This document shows, one piece after another, positions 46,466 to 55,427 of a stretch of 64,000 bases of DNA. Below the pieces are notes generated by a model. That model was not told the origin of the DNA. It saw nothing but the letters and a program-made list of their open reading frames with translations, and searched no databases. This stretch comes from Candidatus Melainabacteria bacterium. GTDB lineage: Bacteria; Cyanobacteriota; Vampirovibrionia; Obscuribacterales; Obscuribacteraceae. The stretch lies in contig QKMZ01000001.1 in NCBI GenBank assembly GCA_003242885.1, forward strand, positions 1 through 64,000, written 5' to 3'. Made by a program: the position numbers and the translations under genes. Numbering within the stretch: position 1 is the stretch's first letter; each line of letters starts with the position of its first letter.

Positions 46466-46958
46466 TCAACCGCCGACGATACCGCTGCATGTGCAGACAA
46501 AATAGCCGCATGTTGGAAAACCTGCGATGCCAGCTTCGCCCCTGCGCTTCGCAAGAACCCACCTCCATTACGCTTCGCAAACCATGAATTTTAGACGCCT
46601 TTCGTAATTCCACGAGGGGGGCTGCAACAAAATTGCAAACAAAAGATCGGAACATCTAAGTACGGTCCTTGGATCGCTGCGTCGTTCAATTTACCAGTAA
46701 AGGAATATCATCATGGGTTGAGGCGTCCCGTCACCAGGCCGCAGGCGGTCTGATTGTCTACCGGAGGTAGACAACGGCAATCGTAGAGACAATAGTCACA
46801 TCATTCCTGGTCAGGGTGATCGTTACCCGCAACCAGGACGTGATCCAAATAACCCTTATGTCAATCCAGGTTTTGAGATTGTCGACAGCGGCCGCACGAT
46901 TACTCCTAAGGATAATCAGTGGCAAAAAGGAAACGAGAAAGGAGATTTCGACGCGGCT

Positions 46959-48533
46959 GTGAAGCGCGTCACTAATTGGGACGCTGACAATTTCCAGGGC
47001 GCTTACGACGCAGCGGCTAAGAACGGCACCGGTGTGACGTTTGTTGTTGGTTCGCTGAATAAAAAGGACACGCAAGATACGCTCAAAAACCTAGAAGCGC
47101 TTAAAGCGAAAAATCCTAATATGCAGATCGTTTTCTTTGATACGGACAAAATCAAAGACGATCCTAAGTACCAAGGTCTGCGTGACTGGGTACAGAAAAA
47201 CACAAACAATGATGATCTCTCCTTTATGGCGCAGTACAGTGTGCGCCCAGGCGAGGGCGGTAAGCCTGTTGGTGACAAGCTCATCAGTACGCACTGGGGC
47301 AGTGACACAACCACCCTGGACGAACAACAGAAGTACGGCAAGATGTACACCGAAAAGTTCAAAGGGCAGTTCAAAATTCAAGAAGGTCAGCCTGAAGTTA
47401 CGCCACAAGTAAAACCGTCTGACAAGCCGTCTGAAAAACCGGCTGGCCCGCAAAACCCGCAACAGGCTGCGATTGCCGAAGCAGATAAGATCAATCAGCA
47501 GGCAGTTTCTACTGATCTGGATAAGGTTAATGCTGCGATTGCTGAGGCTCAGAAGGCGGGAGAGGCTGGTGCCAAACAGCTCCCAGAGTTGTTTGCGCAA
47601 CAGAAGAAACTCCAGGCCATGCGCGAAGCCCCGGCGCGGACGAGAAAAGAGTATGCGCAAAAACTCTATGCAGACGCCGTTGCTCTGAATGGAAAAACCG
47701 ATAAACAATCGCTCGAACAGCAAGAAGCGAACGTGCTCGAGGCGCACAGACAGATTAATGATGCCAATGCGAAAGTGCCCGGCTATTTCGCTACAGATGC
47801 TGCGAAGCAAGAGCTGAAAGCAATGGGGTACAGCGACAAGGCGATTGAAAATCTCGGCAGGGCGCCCGCCACCGGTGACAAGAGCAAGTATTGGCTTAGC
47901 GATAATCAGTATGGAGTTCCTGAAGCCGAGAAGCAAAAGATGTACGATGCCGGTGATAGCGCTGCATTGGAAGCTGCGACGCGAGAGGCGCTTGAAGCTG
48001 CTATTGCTGACGCCAAAGCCAAAGGTGTTCCGCTGGTCATCAAATACGGCTTGCAAGGCTGCCCTCCCTGCATCGCGATGGACAAACAGGCGATGGGACC
48101 GACCTCTAAAGACCTTACTGGAAAGGCAGTCGTTGCAAACGTGGATGGTCCCGCCGCGGAGATGGTTTTGCGAGAGCACGGGTATCAGCTTAAGGCGCCG
48201 AATGGTTTTCCGTTTGTAGATGGGTTTGACGTAAACGCTTCAGGCAATTTGACTCGCGGTCAGAACGGTCATTTGGAAGGAAAACAGCTCACTGTTCCGA
48301 CTACGCAAGGACTCGATGCTTCGCCGACCAAGACGAGCATTCCTCAGATGGTCGAAGGTTTGCGCGCAGAGCGTGCGGCTCGAATTGAGAGAGAAAAGCA
48401 AGCCAGCGCGGAAGCAGCTAAACAAGCACAGGAAGCTCAGCAACTTATCGAAGCTGAGATGATGAAAAAGCTCAATGAGATGATGCGCATCAACCCTTAT
48501 CAATTCTCGGGTGACGGTGCGACGACAAAGTAA
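46959..48533 (+). CDS. Two-domain thioredoxin-like protein
   Basis: At least 524 residues from a GTG at 46959. The first domain (about 1-130) has a thioredoxin-like layout (GVTFVVGSLNKKDTQ, IVFFDTDKI) but no Cys pair. A charged helical linker (about 140-330) follows. The second domain has GVPLVIKYGLQGCPPCIAMD with a CPPC redox motif and later PNGFPFVDGF, which supplies the cis-Pro. The tail is a charged helix. The frame is open upstream to 46722 and reads plausible coding (PQPGRDPNNPYVNPGFEIVD); an ATG with AAGGA at 46713 is followed by TGA at codon 3. The true start is therefore unclear. Its 46466-46958 upstream region holds nothing else. Confidence 0.78.
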   Translation: MKRVTNWDADNFQGAYDAAAKNGTGVTFVVGSLNKKDTQDTLKNLEALKAKNPNMQIVFFDTDKIKDDPKYQGLRDWVQKNTNNDDLSFMAQYSVRPGEGGKPVGDKLISTHWGSDTTTLDEQQKYGKMYTEKFKGQFKIQEGQPEVTPQVKPSDKPSEKPAGPQNPQQAAIAEADKINQQAVSTDLDKVNAAIAEAQKAGEAGAKQLPELFAQQKKLQAMREAPARTRKEYAQKLYADAVALNGKTDKQSLEQQEANVLEAHRQINDANAKVPGYFATDAAKQELKAMGYSDKAIENLGRAPATGDKSKYWLSDNQYGVPEAEKQKMYDAGDSAALEAATREALEAAIADAKAKGVPLVIKYGLQGCPPCIAMDKQAMGPTSKDLTGKAVVANVDGPAAEMVLREHGYQLKAPNGFPFVDGFDVNASGNLTRGQNGHLEGKQLTVPTTQGLDASPTKTSIPQMVEGLRAERAARIEREKQASAEAAKQAQEAQQLIEAEMMKKLNEMMRINPYQFSGDGATTK

Positions 48534-48540
48534 AAGACGT

Positions 48541-48574
48541 GGAACGTCGGCGGCTCGCCGACGCCGTTCCGGCC
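48541..48574. repeat. Palindromic repeat, divergent member of the GGCCGGA family
   Basis: A hairpin with stem GTCGGCG / CGCCGAC and outer GGAAC / GTTCC just after the thioredoxin-like gene. The minus strand begins GGCCGGAACGGCG, like the heads of the copies at 53881, 56846 and 62187. There is no T run, so it is not a standard terminator. Confidence 0.5.
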
Positions 48575-48598
48575 TGACTACAAAATGGTGACTCTGAA

Positions 48599-48829
48599 TT
48601 AGTCGACGACTTCTTCCAATTCCAGCATTTGTCTGGCGATTGATTTGGAGTTTTGCGCGGTCATTGAACAATATGTGAATATGCCCAACAGAATGAAGGC
48701 GACGCTAGCAAACAGCAGGGTGAATTCCGCTGCGTCTGCTGTTGGATGGTCCCAGGGAGTGATATGCGATGCAATCATCGCCATGACGATTCCCGTGAGG
48801 ATAGGAATAACGGCTTTCTCTTCTTTCAT
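48599..48829 (-). CDS. Small two-helix membrane protein
   Basis: A 76-residue protein; the ATG at 48829 (MKEEKAVIP) has GGAG nine bases upstream, so the longer frame is not used. Two hydrophobic helices (about 5-22 and 34-54) are joined by a short loop with HITPWDHPTADAAE, and the tail is acidic (LELEEVVD). No family recognised. Confidence 0.65.
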   Translation of the reverse strand: MKEEKAVIPILTGIVMAMIASHITPWDHPTADAAEFTLLFASVAFILLGIFTYCSMTAQNSKSIARQMLELEEVVD

Positions 48830-49495
48830 GCGGTCTTTCTCCAGCTGACCAGGGGTGGTCAACTTTATGCGGCTAGTTGTCTGGAGGATTGAATGCGCCC
48901 AAAAATACGCATGCAGAGTTGCCACCTCTGCTCGCATTGAGCGCGGGAGAAATTTGGCGAAGGAGTTTCCCTTATATGCCGAGTATAGTCTTCGAAAATG
49001 CAATGTCAATATGACGCATTTAATAAAAGGAAAGCCTGAAGCCCTCACAGGGTTTGCGTTTCACTTTCGATTTCGCCCCTTACCTTTCAAAACTTGCAAC
49101 GCCAATAGTGGGATTTTCCGCACAAAGATTTCGTAGTTCGAGACACAGAGCGCGTTTTGCACGAGCGAACCTTTCGCCGTGAAAGCTTTCATCGCTTGCT
49201 GAATTCCGATTTCCTTGCCAGCGGATTTTCGGTGTTTTCCTTTGTTGGTATTCTCTAACCTTTTTGATGCGTTCAATCATCGAATTCCAAGGAAAGAATT
49301 TGAAGGGCACCATATGTGGTGCGGGAGGGAGTTTTCTTTTCATTATTGTTTGAGTTCGGTGTTTTGTCGTGTTAGCGATACTACCTTCGGTAGTGTCAGA
49401 GCAGCGTTTATCCGCCGTTAAATGGGGGCATTTGAATTAGGAGCCGTGATGGCTCTATGTATTGGTTGAGATGCTGCAAATGAGGTGAGAACGCA
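48830..49495. other. Intergenic stretch, no convincing gene
   Basis: About 665 bases. Frames of 71-93 codons exist on both strands but lack ribosome sites and recognisable products. The right end must hold the promoter of the DHH phosphoesterase gene. Confidence 0.45.
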
Positions 49496-50440
49496 ATGAC
49501 GACGGTCAAAGAAGGCACTAAGTATAGGTTGGTGACCCGCAGCGACTTTGATGGACTGGTATGTGCCGTTCTGTTGAAGCATCTGGACATGATTGACGAC
49601 ATCAAGTTCGTTCATCCGAAGGACATGCAGGACGGTAAGGTCGACATTACTTCACGCGACATTACGACCAACTTGCCTTACGTTAATGGCGTACATTTGT
49701 CGTTCGATCACCACTTGAGCGAAACCATCCGCAACAAAGATCAAAAAGACAACCACATAATTGATCCTGACGCGATGTCTGCTGCGCGTGTCGTGTACGA
49801 CCATTTTGGCGGTGCAAAAACATTCCCGGCGCGTTGGAACGACATGATGAAGGAGGTGGACAAGGCTGATGCCGCGCAGTTCACCAAAGATGAGATTCTC
49901 AATCCCAAGGGATGGGTGTTGCTGAATTATTTGATGGACCCGCGGACTGGCTTGGGTCGCTTCCGCGAATTCCGAATTTCCAATTACAACTTGATGATGG
50001 ATCTGATTGACTACTGCAAGGATCACGACATTGACGACATCATGAAAATGCCTGATGTAGTCGAGCGCGTCGAGCTCTACAACGAGCAAGCAGAGAAGTT
50101 CAAAGAGCAAGTCAAGCGTGTAGCGAAGATACACAAGAATTTGATTGTGCTGCACCTAAAGGGCGAAGACCCTATCCATGCTGGAAATCGCTTTATGATT
50201 TACGCGATGTATCCGGACATCAATATCTCCATCCATGAGATGTGGGGATTGAAGCAGCAGAATACAGTCTTCGCGATTGGGCATTCGATCGTAAACCGCA
50301 CGTCGAAAACCAATGTTGGAGAGCTTTGTCTCAAGTACAATGGTGGCGGTCACGAGAAGGCAGGCACATGCCAGATCGAAAACGATAAGGCTGAAGGAGT
50401 GCTGAAGGAGCTGATCGACAAGATTACTGCTGACGGCTAA
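49496..50440 (+). CDS. DHH-family phosphoesterase
   Basis: A 314-residue cytoplasmic metal-dependent phosphoesterase. The DHH domain shows SDFDGLVCAVL (D-x-D motif) and FDHHLSE, the manganese ligands; the DHHA1 domain ends with YNGGGHEKAGTCQ. Relatives include nano-RNases, oligoribonucleases, cyclic dinucleotide phosphodiesterases and exopolyphosphatase-like enzymes, and the substrate cannot be told from sequence. GAGGTGAG lies before the start. It ends with a strong two-way terminator. Confidence 0.9.
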   Translation: MTTVKEGTKYRLVTRSDFDGLVCAVLLKHLDMIDDIKFVHPKDMQDGKVDITSRDITTNLPYVNGVHLSFDHHLSETIRNKDQKDNHIIDPDAMSAARVVYDHFGGAKTFPARWNDMMKEVDKADAAQFTKDEILNPKGWVLLNYLMDPRTGLGRFREFRISNYNLMMDLIDYCKDHDIDDIMKMPDVVERVELYNEQAEKFKEQVKRVAKIHKNLIVLHLKGEDPIHAGNRFMIYAMYPDINISIHEMWGLKQQNTVFAIGHSIVNRTSKTNVGELCLKYNGGGHEKAGTCQIENDKAEGVLKELIDKITADG

Positions 50441-50481
50441 TGCCGGTTCTTTTTGTGTCTAAAAGAACCTTCTAGAAATAA

Positions 50482-50514
50482 AAAACTCGCGTTCTATGCC
50501 AGAACGCGAGTTTT
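50482..50514. terminator. Strong bidirectional terminator
   Basis: A perfect 14-bp stem (AAAACTCGCGTTCT / AGAACGCGAGTTTT) with an ATGCC loop, with A and T runs on both sides. It serves the converging genes at 49496-50440 and 50537-51247. Confidence 0.92.
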
Positions 50515-50536
50515 GTTTCATTGCGATTGTGGTGAT

Positions 50537-51247
50537 CTAGAACCGGCGCCCAGGCAATCCGATGCCCGGAAGACCGATGCCTCCCATACCAGGGACGCCC
50601 ATGTTCATTCCGGGCGCATACATGCCCGGTACACCGTAACCGTAGTTTGGAACCAAACCAGGTGTGCCGATGAAGCCGTTGTTCAGGGGCACTGCCGGGT
50701 TAATTATCACCGAACTATTAGGCATTCCATTGAGAGGTGTAAATGTGCTCGTGTTGTATCCGTAAGTGGTCGGATACATGGGATATCCACCACCGAGCGA
50801 GATTCCACCAGCTCTGCCGAGATTTATATTAATGCCACCGGGCGCGCCGTAAGGCACCACACCTGGTGCAAAGTATGGATTGACTCCGCCCATGTAGGGC
50901 TGAGCAAAGCCGGGATAATACGCGCCTGGCTGAACCACATACTCGTTGGAAATTTCCAGTTGCGAACCTTGCGTCATTACCGGTGTGTCACTTTTCAAAG
51001 GCACTATACGCCCATCTTCAGTCAATGGCACGCCTACATTGGCGGCTTGACCGGGCGTTATCTTGGGTTGGCGCTTTGGCTGCTTGGGGGTGGTTTCTTC
51101 CATAAACCAGTCATCGTCGTCCCCATCCAACGTCTTTAAGGGAGACTTGAAGGGCGGAGGGTCGCTTTGCGCGTAGACCGGCGGCAGCGCAATCATCGCG
51201 GCAGTCGCGGCGATGAGAATATTGGAGAATAATTTTGATGTTTTCAT
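50537..51247 (-). CDS. Secreted Gly/Pro/Tyr-rich protein
   Basis: A 236-residue protein with a signal peptide ending LPPVYAQ. An acidic patch (DGDDDDW) and a basic Pro/Lys stretch are followed by a conserved-looking strand region (GVPLTEDGRIVPLKS). The last 120 residues are Gly, Pro, Tyr, Met and Asn repeats (PGMNMGVPGMGGIGLPGIG). No known family; a surface or matrix protein is a guess from composition. Confidence 0.72.
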   Translation of the reverse strand: MKTSKLFSNILIAATAAMIALPPVYAQSDPPPFKSPLKTLDGDDDDWFMEETTPKQPKRQPKITPGQAANVGVPLTEDGRIVPLKSDTPVMTQGSQLEISNEYVVQPGAYYPGFAQPYMGGVNPYFAPGVVPYGAPGGININLGRAGGISLGGGYPMYPTTYGYNTSTFTPLNGMPNSSVIINPAVPLNNGFIGTPGLVPNYGYGVPGMYAPGMNMGVPGMGGIGLPGIGLPGRRF

Positions 51248-51621
51248 AGTTCCACTCTATCGCGTCTGGGAGTTTTTTGTCACGTATGAATCAGCTAGGC
51301 ACCTCGAGGGCGAGCACGTTCGGCAGGAAGAGCTAGGGTAAAAGTGACTTGTCCAAGAGCGGCGGCAGATAGATTGAGAATTGGATTGTTGGCTGCACTG
51401 AAGAAGAAACTCGGCAAGGACTGAGTTAACCCGTAAAGTTGATCTCCTTATTAGATAAACCTTCTCTCTTAATCAATCTATGCGGGGCTTTTTGGCCGCA
51501 TACTGTGCTCCGTAATCGCGCTTAGGCGCATGGGTGCCCGTTATCCCCCGGTGGGGGATAGCTGCTTAAAGGTCTGGATCAAAACGATAACCGTTTTCAT
51601 TTTCGTGTTAACCTTGAAATC
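51248..51621. other. Intergenic region upstream of the desulfurase operon
   Basis: No gene seen in about 370 bases between divergent genes. It includes an imperfect hairpin around 51480-51500 (ATGCGGGGC, five T, GGCCGCAT) and the perfect hairpin at 51542-51560. It must contain the promoter of the four-gene operon. Confidence 0.5.
51542..51560 (+). promoter_or_regulatory. Perfect hairpin in the leader of the desulfurase operon
   Basis: TATCCCCC / GGGGGATA with a GGT loop, ending 61 bases before the ATG of the first operon gene. It has no T run, so it is more likely a leader RNA structure or protein-binding palindrome than a terminator. Confidence 0.5.
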
Positions 51622-52821
51622 ATGGACAGCCAAGTAAAACCAGTTTTCGCCCCAAATAGCATCTATTTGGACTACGCCGCGACCACCGCAGTGGATCGGC
51701 GCGTTTTGGATGCGATGTACGGCATCATGGCTCAAGGGCACACCGGCAATGCGCATGCTCGCCACCATGTTTACGGTGCGGCAGCTCACCGCAGTGTTGA
51801 AGCTGCCCGACAGCAGGTCGCGGAAGCCATTGGCGCCGACCCAAGCGAAATATTCTTCACTTCAGGCGCAACCGAGGCGAATAATCTCGCCATCAAGGGA
51901 ATAGCGGCGCATCTCAAGGCCGAAGGTCGCATGCACCTGGTCACCTCGGCCGTCGAGCATGCCAGTGTTTTGGAACCGTTGCATGAGTTGGAAGCTCAGG
52001 GATTCGAACTGACTGTTCTCGCCGTGAAACCATGCGGCATGATTGAAGCCGACATGATTGAGCGCGCAATAAGGTTTGATACCGGGTTGGTTTGCGTTCA
52101 GGCAGTCAATAACGAAGTCGGCGTGATTCAGCCGATTGAAGAGATTGCAGTGATGTTGAAGGGTAGAGGAATTCTCTTCCAGTGCGATGCAGCGCAAGCG
52201 CTCGGCAAGAAGAATTTCAATGTTTCACCTTGCGCCGACGACTCGTCATTAGGTCCGGACTTCGTGAGCCTTTCTTCGCACAAAGTCTACGGTCCTCAAG
52301 GCATCGGTGCGCTTTATGTGCGAGCAGAAAAGAAACACGTGCTGACGGCCGTAAACCGTGGTGGCGGACAGGAAAGTGGACTGCGATCGGGAACATTGCC
52401 GACTGCGCTTTGCGTTGGATTTGGCAAGGCCTGTTCTTTGCTTGAAGACGACATTCGGCATATTCGCAGTTTGCGTTGGGCGTTTCTGAATCGCCTGAGC
52501 TGGCTGAATCCTACAGTCTATGGTCATTCGCATGTTGATTGGAATGTGCCAGGCATCCTCAATATTCGTTTTGAGGGAATTGAAACCGAAACCCTAATTA
52601 TGGCGTTGCCCGATCTGGCATTCGGAGTTGGAGCTGCCTGCAGCAGCGGCGGCGCGAAATTATCTCACGTTGTGCGTGCCACCACTGGCAGTGAACAAGC
52701 CGCACGTGAAAGCATGCGAATTTCGTTTGGTCGTTTTACTACACATCAGGAAATCCTCAGGGCTGCCGATTTGTTAGTCGAAGCAGTCGAAGAAATTAGA
52801 GAAGTTCAGGGAGTTGCATAG
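51622..52821 (+). CDS. Cysteine desulfurase (NifS/IscS-like)
   Basis: A 399-residue fold-type I PLP enzyme that takes sulfur from cysteine as an enzyme-bound persulfide. The start YLDYAATTAVD, FTSGATEANNLAIKG and VEHASVLEP (stacking His113) are standard. The PLP Lys is Lys221 in SSHKVYGPQGIGALYV, and the persulfide Cys is Cys340 in GAACSSGG, in a short loop as in group I enzymes. It is first in a four-gene operon, its TAG directly abutting the next ATG. No iron-sulfur scaffold gene follows, so it is probably a dedicated sulfur donor and not general IscS. Confidence 0.92.
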   Translation: MDSQVKPVFAPNSIYLDYAATTAVDRRVLDAMYGIMAQGHTGNAHARHHVYGAAAHRSVEAARQQVAEAIGADPSEIFFTSGATEANNLAIKGIAAHLKAEGRMHLVTSAVEHASVLEPLHELEAQGFELTVLAVKPCGMIEADMIERAIRFDTGLVCVQAVNNEVGVIQPIEEIAVMLKGRGILFQCDAAQALGKKNFNVSPCADDSSLGPDFVSLSSHKVYGPQGIGALYVRAEKKHVLTAVNRGGGQESGLRSGTLPTALCVGFGKACSLLEDDIRHIRSLRWAFLNRLSWLNPTVYGHSHVDWNVPGILNIRFEGIETETLIMALPDLAFGVGAACSSGGAKLSHVVRATTGSEQAARESMRISFGRFTTHQEILRAADLLVEAVEEIREVQGVA

Positions 52822-53802
52822 ATGAAAATTGCGTTTGTTGGCAAAGGTGGATCGGGTAAAAGCACGCTCTCATCACTGTTTATTCGCTATTTGCAAAACG
52901 TGCGCAAGCGCAACGTGCTGGCAATCGATGCTGACTTGAACATGAACCTCGCCGGACTTCTTGGCGTGACAATCGACGAACAGACGCTCATGGCGCGCCC
53001 TGACGTAGCTGAGTCCATTCGCAATTTTCTTAAAGGCGGCAACAAGCGGGTGCCGGATGTTTCGAAGTTTTTGCCGACAACTCCTCCGGGTGCTGGGTCA
53101 AACCTTGTTTGCTCCGCGCAAGAGCCTGGTCTTCAGCCTTTCTGTGTGAATGTTTCTCAATCACCGATAGTGAATTTGTTGACTGTCGGCTCTTATGACA
53201 AAGATGGGATAGGGCAAACTTGCTACCACTCGCATCTCTTCGTCGCTGAGAATATCCTTTCGCATACAGTCACTTCGCCCGACTTCACCATCGTCTGCGA
53301 TATGGTCGCCGGCACCGACGCCTTTGCGTACTCCATGCACTTGCAATTCGATGCGATTGTCTTGATTGCTGAGCCTACACCGGAATCTACTGAAGTCTGC
53401 AAGTTGTACATGGACCTGGCCCGCCAATGCGGCGTTGATAAGCTTATTCATCTTGTTGGTAATAAAGTTGAAGATGCGGACGATATCGAATTCATCAGCA
53501 AGACTGTGGATAAGAAGCTGCTCGTGTCAGTGCCGGCGATGCCTAAGCTGAAGAAAGCACGCCAGAGAGGAGAAATCGTCGGCGGTGAGTTGCTGGACCC
53601 TCGGCTGACGCAGGTGATGCGCATCATTGAAAACGGAGCACAATTGCCAGCTATCAGCCCGGCGCAAAGGCTGGAGATGCTTCACAAGCTTCATTTGAAA
53701 CTCAACGAGAAGCAGTGGGTGCAGCTCGGTTATGGGGACGTTGCCGATCAGATTGATCCTGATTTTCAGTACCTTCCTCATCTTGCAGGTGCGATCAAAT
53801 GA
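52822..53802 (+). CDS. CooC-like P-loop ATPase (MinD/ParA type)
   Basis: A 326-residue cytoplasmic ATPase. The deviant Walker A motif GKGGSGKST is at 7-15, followed by IDADLNMNLAGLLG, as in CooC, which inserts nickel into carbon monoxide dehydrogenase. Where CooC has a CxC metal-binding pair, this protein has GQTCYHSH (Cys134, His136, His138), a possible C-x-H-x-H metal site. Switch II lies in IVCDMVAGTDAFA. No dehydrogenase gene for nickel is in the window. It begins one base after the desulfurase stop and overlaps the decarboxylase gene by ATGA. Confidence 0.85.
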   Translation: MKIAFVGKGGSGKSTLSSLFIRYLQNVRKRNVLAIDADLNMNLAGLLGVTIDEQTLMARPDVAESIRNFLKGGNKRVPDVSKFLPTTPPGAGSNLVCSAQEPGLQPFCVNVSQSPIVNLLTVGSYDKDGIGQTCYHSHLFVAENILSHTVTSPDFTIVCDMVAGTDAFAYSMHLQFDAIVLIAEPTPESTEVCKLYMDLARQCGVDKLIHLVGNKVEDADDIEFISKTVDKKLLVSVPAMPKLKKARQRGEIVGGELLDPRLTQVMRIIENGAQLPAISPAQRLEMLHKLHLKLNEKQWVQLGYGDVADQIDPDFQYLPHLAGAIK

Positions 53803-55427
53803 GCAAGGTTGAAACAGGCAAAAACAAGTCAGCTGCAAGACCGGATTCTTGTCTGGCAGATGACTTGCTAGCCAAAGAAAGTTGCCGGCTGGAAGCCGGC
53901 GCTCCGGCCGCTGGCGTTTTGTCCACTGGCGCGCCTGGCGCTCCGGCCGATTCATCAATTAATCGTGCAAGACCAAGAGTCAGACCAGCCATTCACCCGG
54001 CGATCGCGCGTTTTCTCCAAGATGAAAAATTGGTCTTCTCGCTAGTTGATGGACTTGGATCGCCACTGAATGTCCTCTTTCCCAGACACATCGAAGAGAC
54101 GATAGGGCGCTTCGAGCAGGTGTATAAAGATCGCCAAATGCAAGGCACGATTTACTACACATCGAAGCCAAACAAATCACTCGCATTGAAGAAACAGGCT
54201 TCCACGACTGCCGTCGGATTGGATGTTTCTTCCGAAGGTGAGTTGAAGAGTGCGCTCGCTAGCGGCTTTCACCCTGAGCGAATAGAGGCGACTGGTCCAA
54301 AAAATATCGACTATCTCAGTCTTGCTATTCAGCAAAACGTTCTTATCAATGTGGATAACTTCACCGAGCTCAAACAGATTGCGCAGATGAGCAAGTATTC
54401 TCCGCGCGGAAAGAAAGCGCGGGTGTTGGTGCGCCTTGACGGTTTTGAGCCTGGGCGCGTGAAGTTTACCGCTCAAGACAGCGCTTTCGGCACACCTGTT
54501 AAGGATGCTCCAGCAATCATCGATTTCCTCCTTGAGCACGCTGACACCATCGACTTCCATGGCTTCTCATTCCACTTCAATGCCGGCGATTACATTCGTC
54601 GCCCACCTGCGATTGAAGAGTGTTTGCAGCTTACTTTTCGCTGCCTGGAGTTGGGTTTAAACCCTCGCGCTATCGATATTGGCGGCGGCTATCGAATTCG
54701 ATACGCTGCCGATCAAGATGAGTGGAATACATATGTCGAAGAATTGAAAGCATCGGTTCTGGGTAATCGCGAATCGTTGACCTGGAATGATTCCGGCCTC
54801 GGATATCATCGAGAAGACGGCGTGTTGAAGGGCGCTCCCAACTTTATGGAGCACTATCACAAGAATGACGGTCACGAAGATTTCGCGTCTGTCATCGACA
54901 CCCCGCTAGCTGCGTTCGACGGATATTCCACCGCAAGAATTGTTTCCGACAATATGTTCGAACTGCATATTGAGCCGGGTCGAGCGTTGCTGGATCAGTG
55001 CGGTATCACTCTTGCGCACGTCAATTTCGATAAGACTTCGATTCTTGGTGAGCAGTTGTCTGTACTCGATATGAATCGCACAAACTTGAATTCGACGCAA
55101 TTGAAGTTGATGACCGACCCGATTGTGATTTACAGAAACTCTGATAGAAAGCCAGCCGACAAAGGCGTGATGTATGTCGGAAATTTGTGTTTGACGCACG
55201 ACATGATTCAATATCACAAGACTTTCCCTGCTGCGGTTCCGCAAACTGGAGATGTCGTCGCGTTTATAAACACCGCTGCATACCAAATGGATTTTGCCGA
55301 GACGCATGTTTTGGAGCAGTCGATTGCGAAGAAGGTTGCGATCATTGAGAGTGAAGAAGGCGTATTTCGCTGGTTTCTCGATGAGCTGTACAACGCAATG
55401 GCTATTGCCGAGGGAGTCAAACCATGA
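53799..55427 (+). CDS. Group IV PLP decarboxylase (Orn/DAP/Arg type)
   Basis: A 542-residue alanine-racemase-fold enzyme. The PLP Lys is Lys123 in YYTSKPNKSLA. Other family marks are GLDVSSEGEL, FHFNAGD, DIGGGYR, EPGRALLDQ and a YVGNLCLTHDMI segment in the place of the CDxxD site of ornithine and diaminopimelate decarboxylases. The substrate is uncertain: the pairing with a cysteine-synthase homologue recalls Y4yA-type enzymes and siderophore clusters. The first 65 residues are an unusual Pro/Ala/Arg-rich extension that contains two in-frame palindromic repeats (residues 28-37 and 43-51). It overlaps both neighbours by four bases. Confidence 0.87.
   Translation: MSKVETGKNKSAARPDSCLADDLLAKESCRLEAGAPAAGVLSTGAPGAPADSSINRARPRVRPAIHPAIARFLQDEKLVFSLVDGLGSPLNVLFPRHIEETIGRFEQVYKDRQMQGTIYYTSKPNKSLALKKQASTTAVGLDVSSEGELKSALASGFHPERIEATGPKNIDYLSLAIQQNVLINVDNFTELKQIAQMSKYSPRGKKARVLVRLDGFEPGRVKFTAQDSAFGTPVKDAPAIIDFLLEHADTIDFHGFSFHFNAGDYIRRPPAIEECLQLTFRCLELGLNPRAIDIGGGYRIRYAADQDEWNTYVEELKASVLGNRESLTWNDSGLGYHREDGVLKGAPNFMEHYHKNDGHEDFASVIDTPLAAFDGYSTARIVSDNMFELHIEPGRALLDQCGITLAHVNFDKTSILGEQLSVLDMNRTNLNSTQLKLMTDPIVIYRNSDRKPADKGVMYVGNLCLTHDMIQYHKTFPAAVPQTGDVVAFINTAAYQMDFAETHVLEQSIAKKVAIIESEEGVFRWFLDELYNAMAIAEGVKP
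53881..53910 (-). repeat. GGCCGGAGYGC palindromic repeat, in-frame copy 1
   Basis: On the minus strand 27 bases are identical to the copy at 62187. The hairpin is GCCGGCT / AGCCGGC with a TCC-type loop. It lies inside the decarboxylase gene and encodes SCRLEAGAPA without disturbing the frame. Confidence 0.85.
53927..53950 (-). repeat. GGCCGGAGYGC repeat, in-frame copy 2 (degenerate)
   Basis: The minus strand begins CGGCCGGAGCGCC as in copy 1, then has a different small palindrome (AGGCGCGCCAG). It encodes TGAPGAPA in the decarboxylase N-terminal extension. Confidence 0.6.

Noticed and set aside
46719..46721. TGA as a selenocysteine or reassigned Gly codon
   Set aside because: No clear SECIS-like hairpin follows and all other genes in the window end normally with TGA, TAA or TAG, so a recoded TGA is not supported.
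47091..48179. 362-codon minus-strand frame
   Set aside because: It mirrors the thioredoxin-like gene, which has a CPPC motif on the plus strand.
49080..49343. 87-codon minus-strand frame in the 48830-49495 gap
   Set aside because: No ribosome site or family, and competing frames of equal size exist on both strands.
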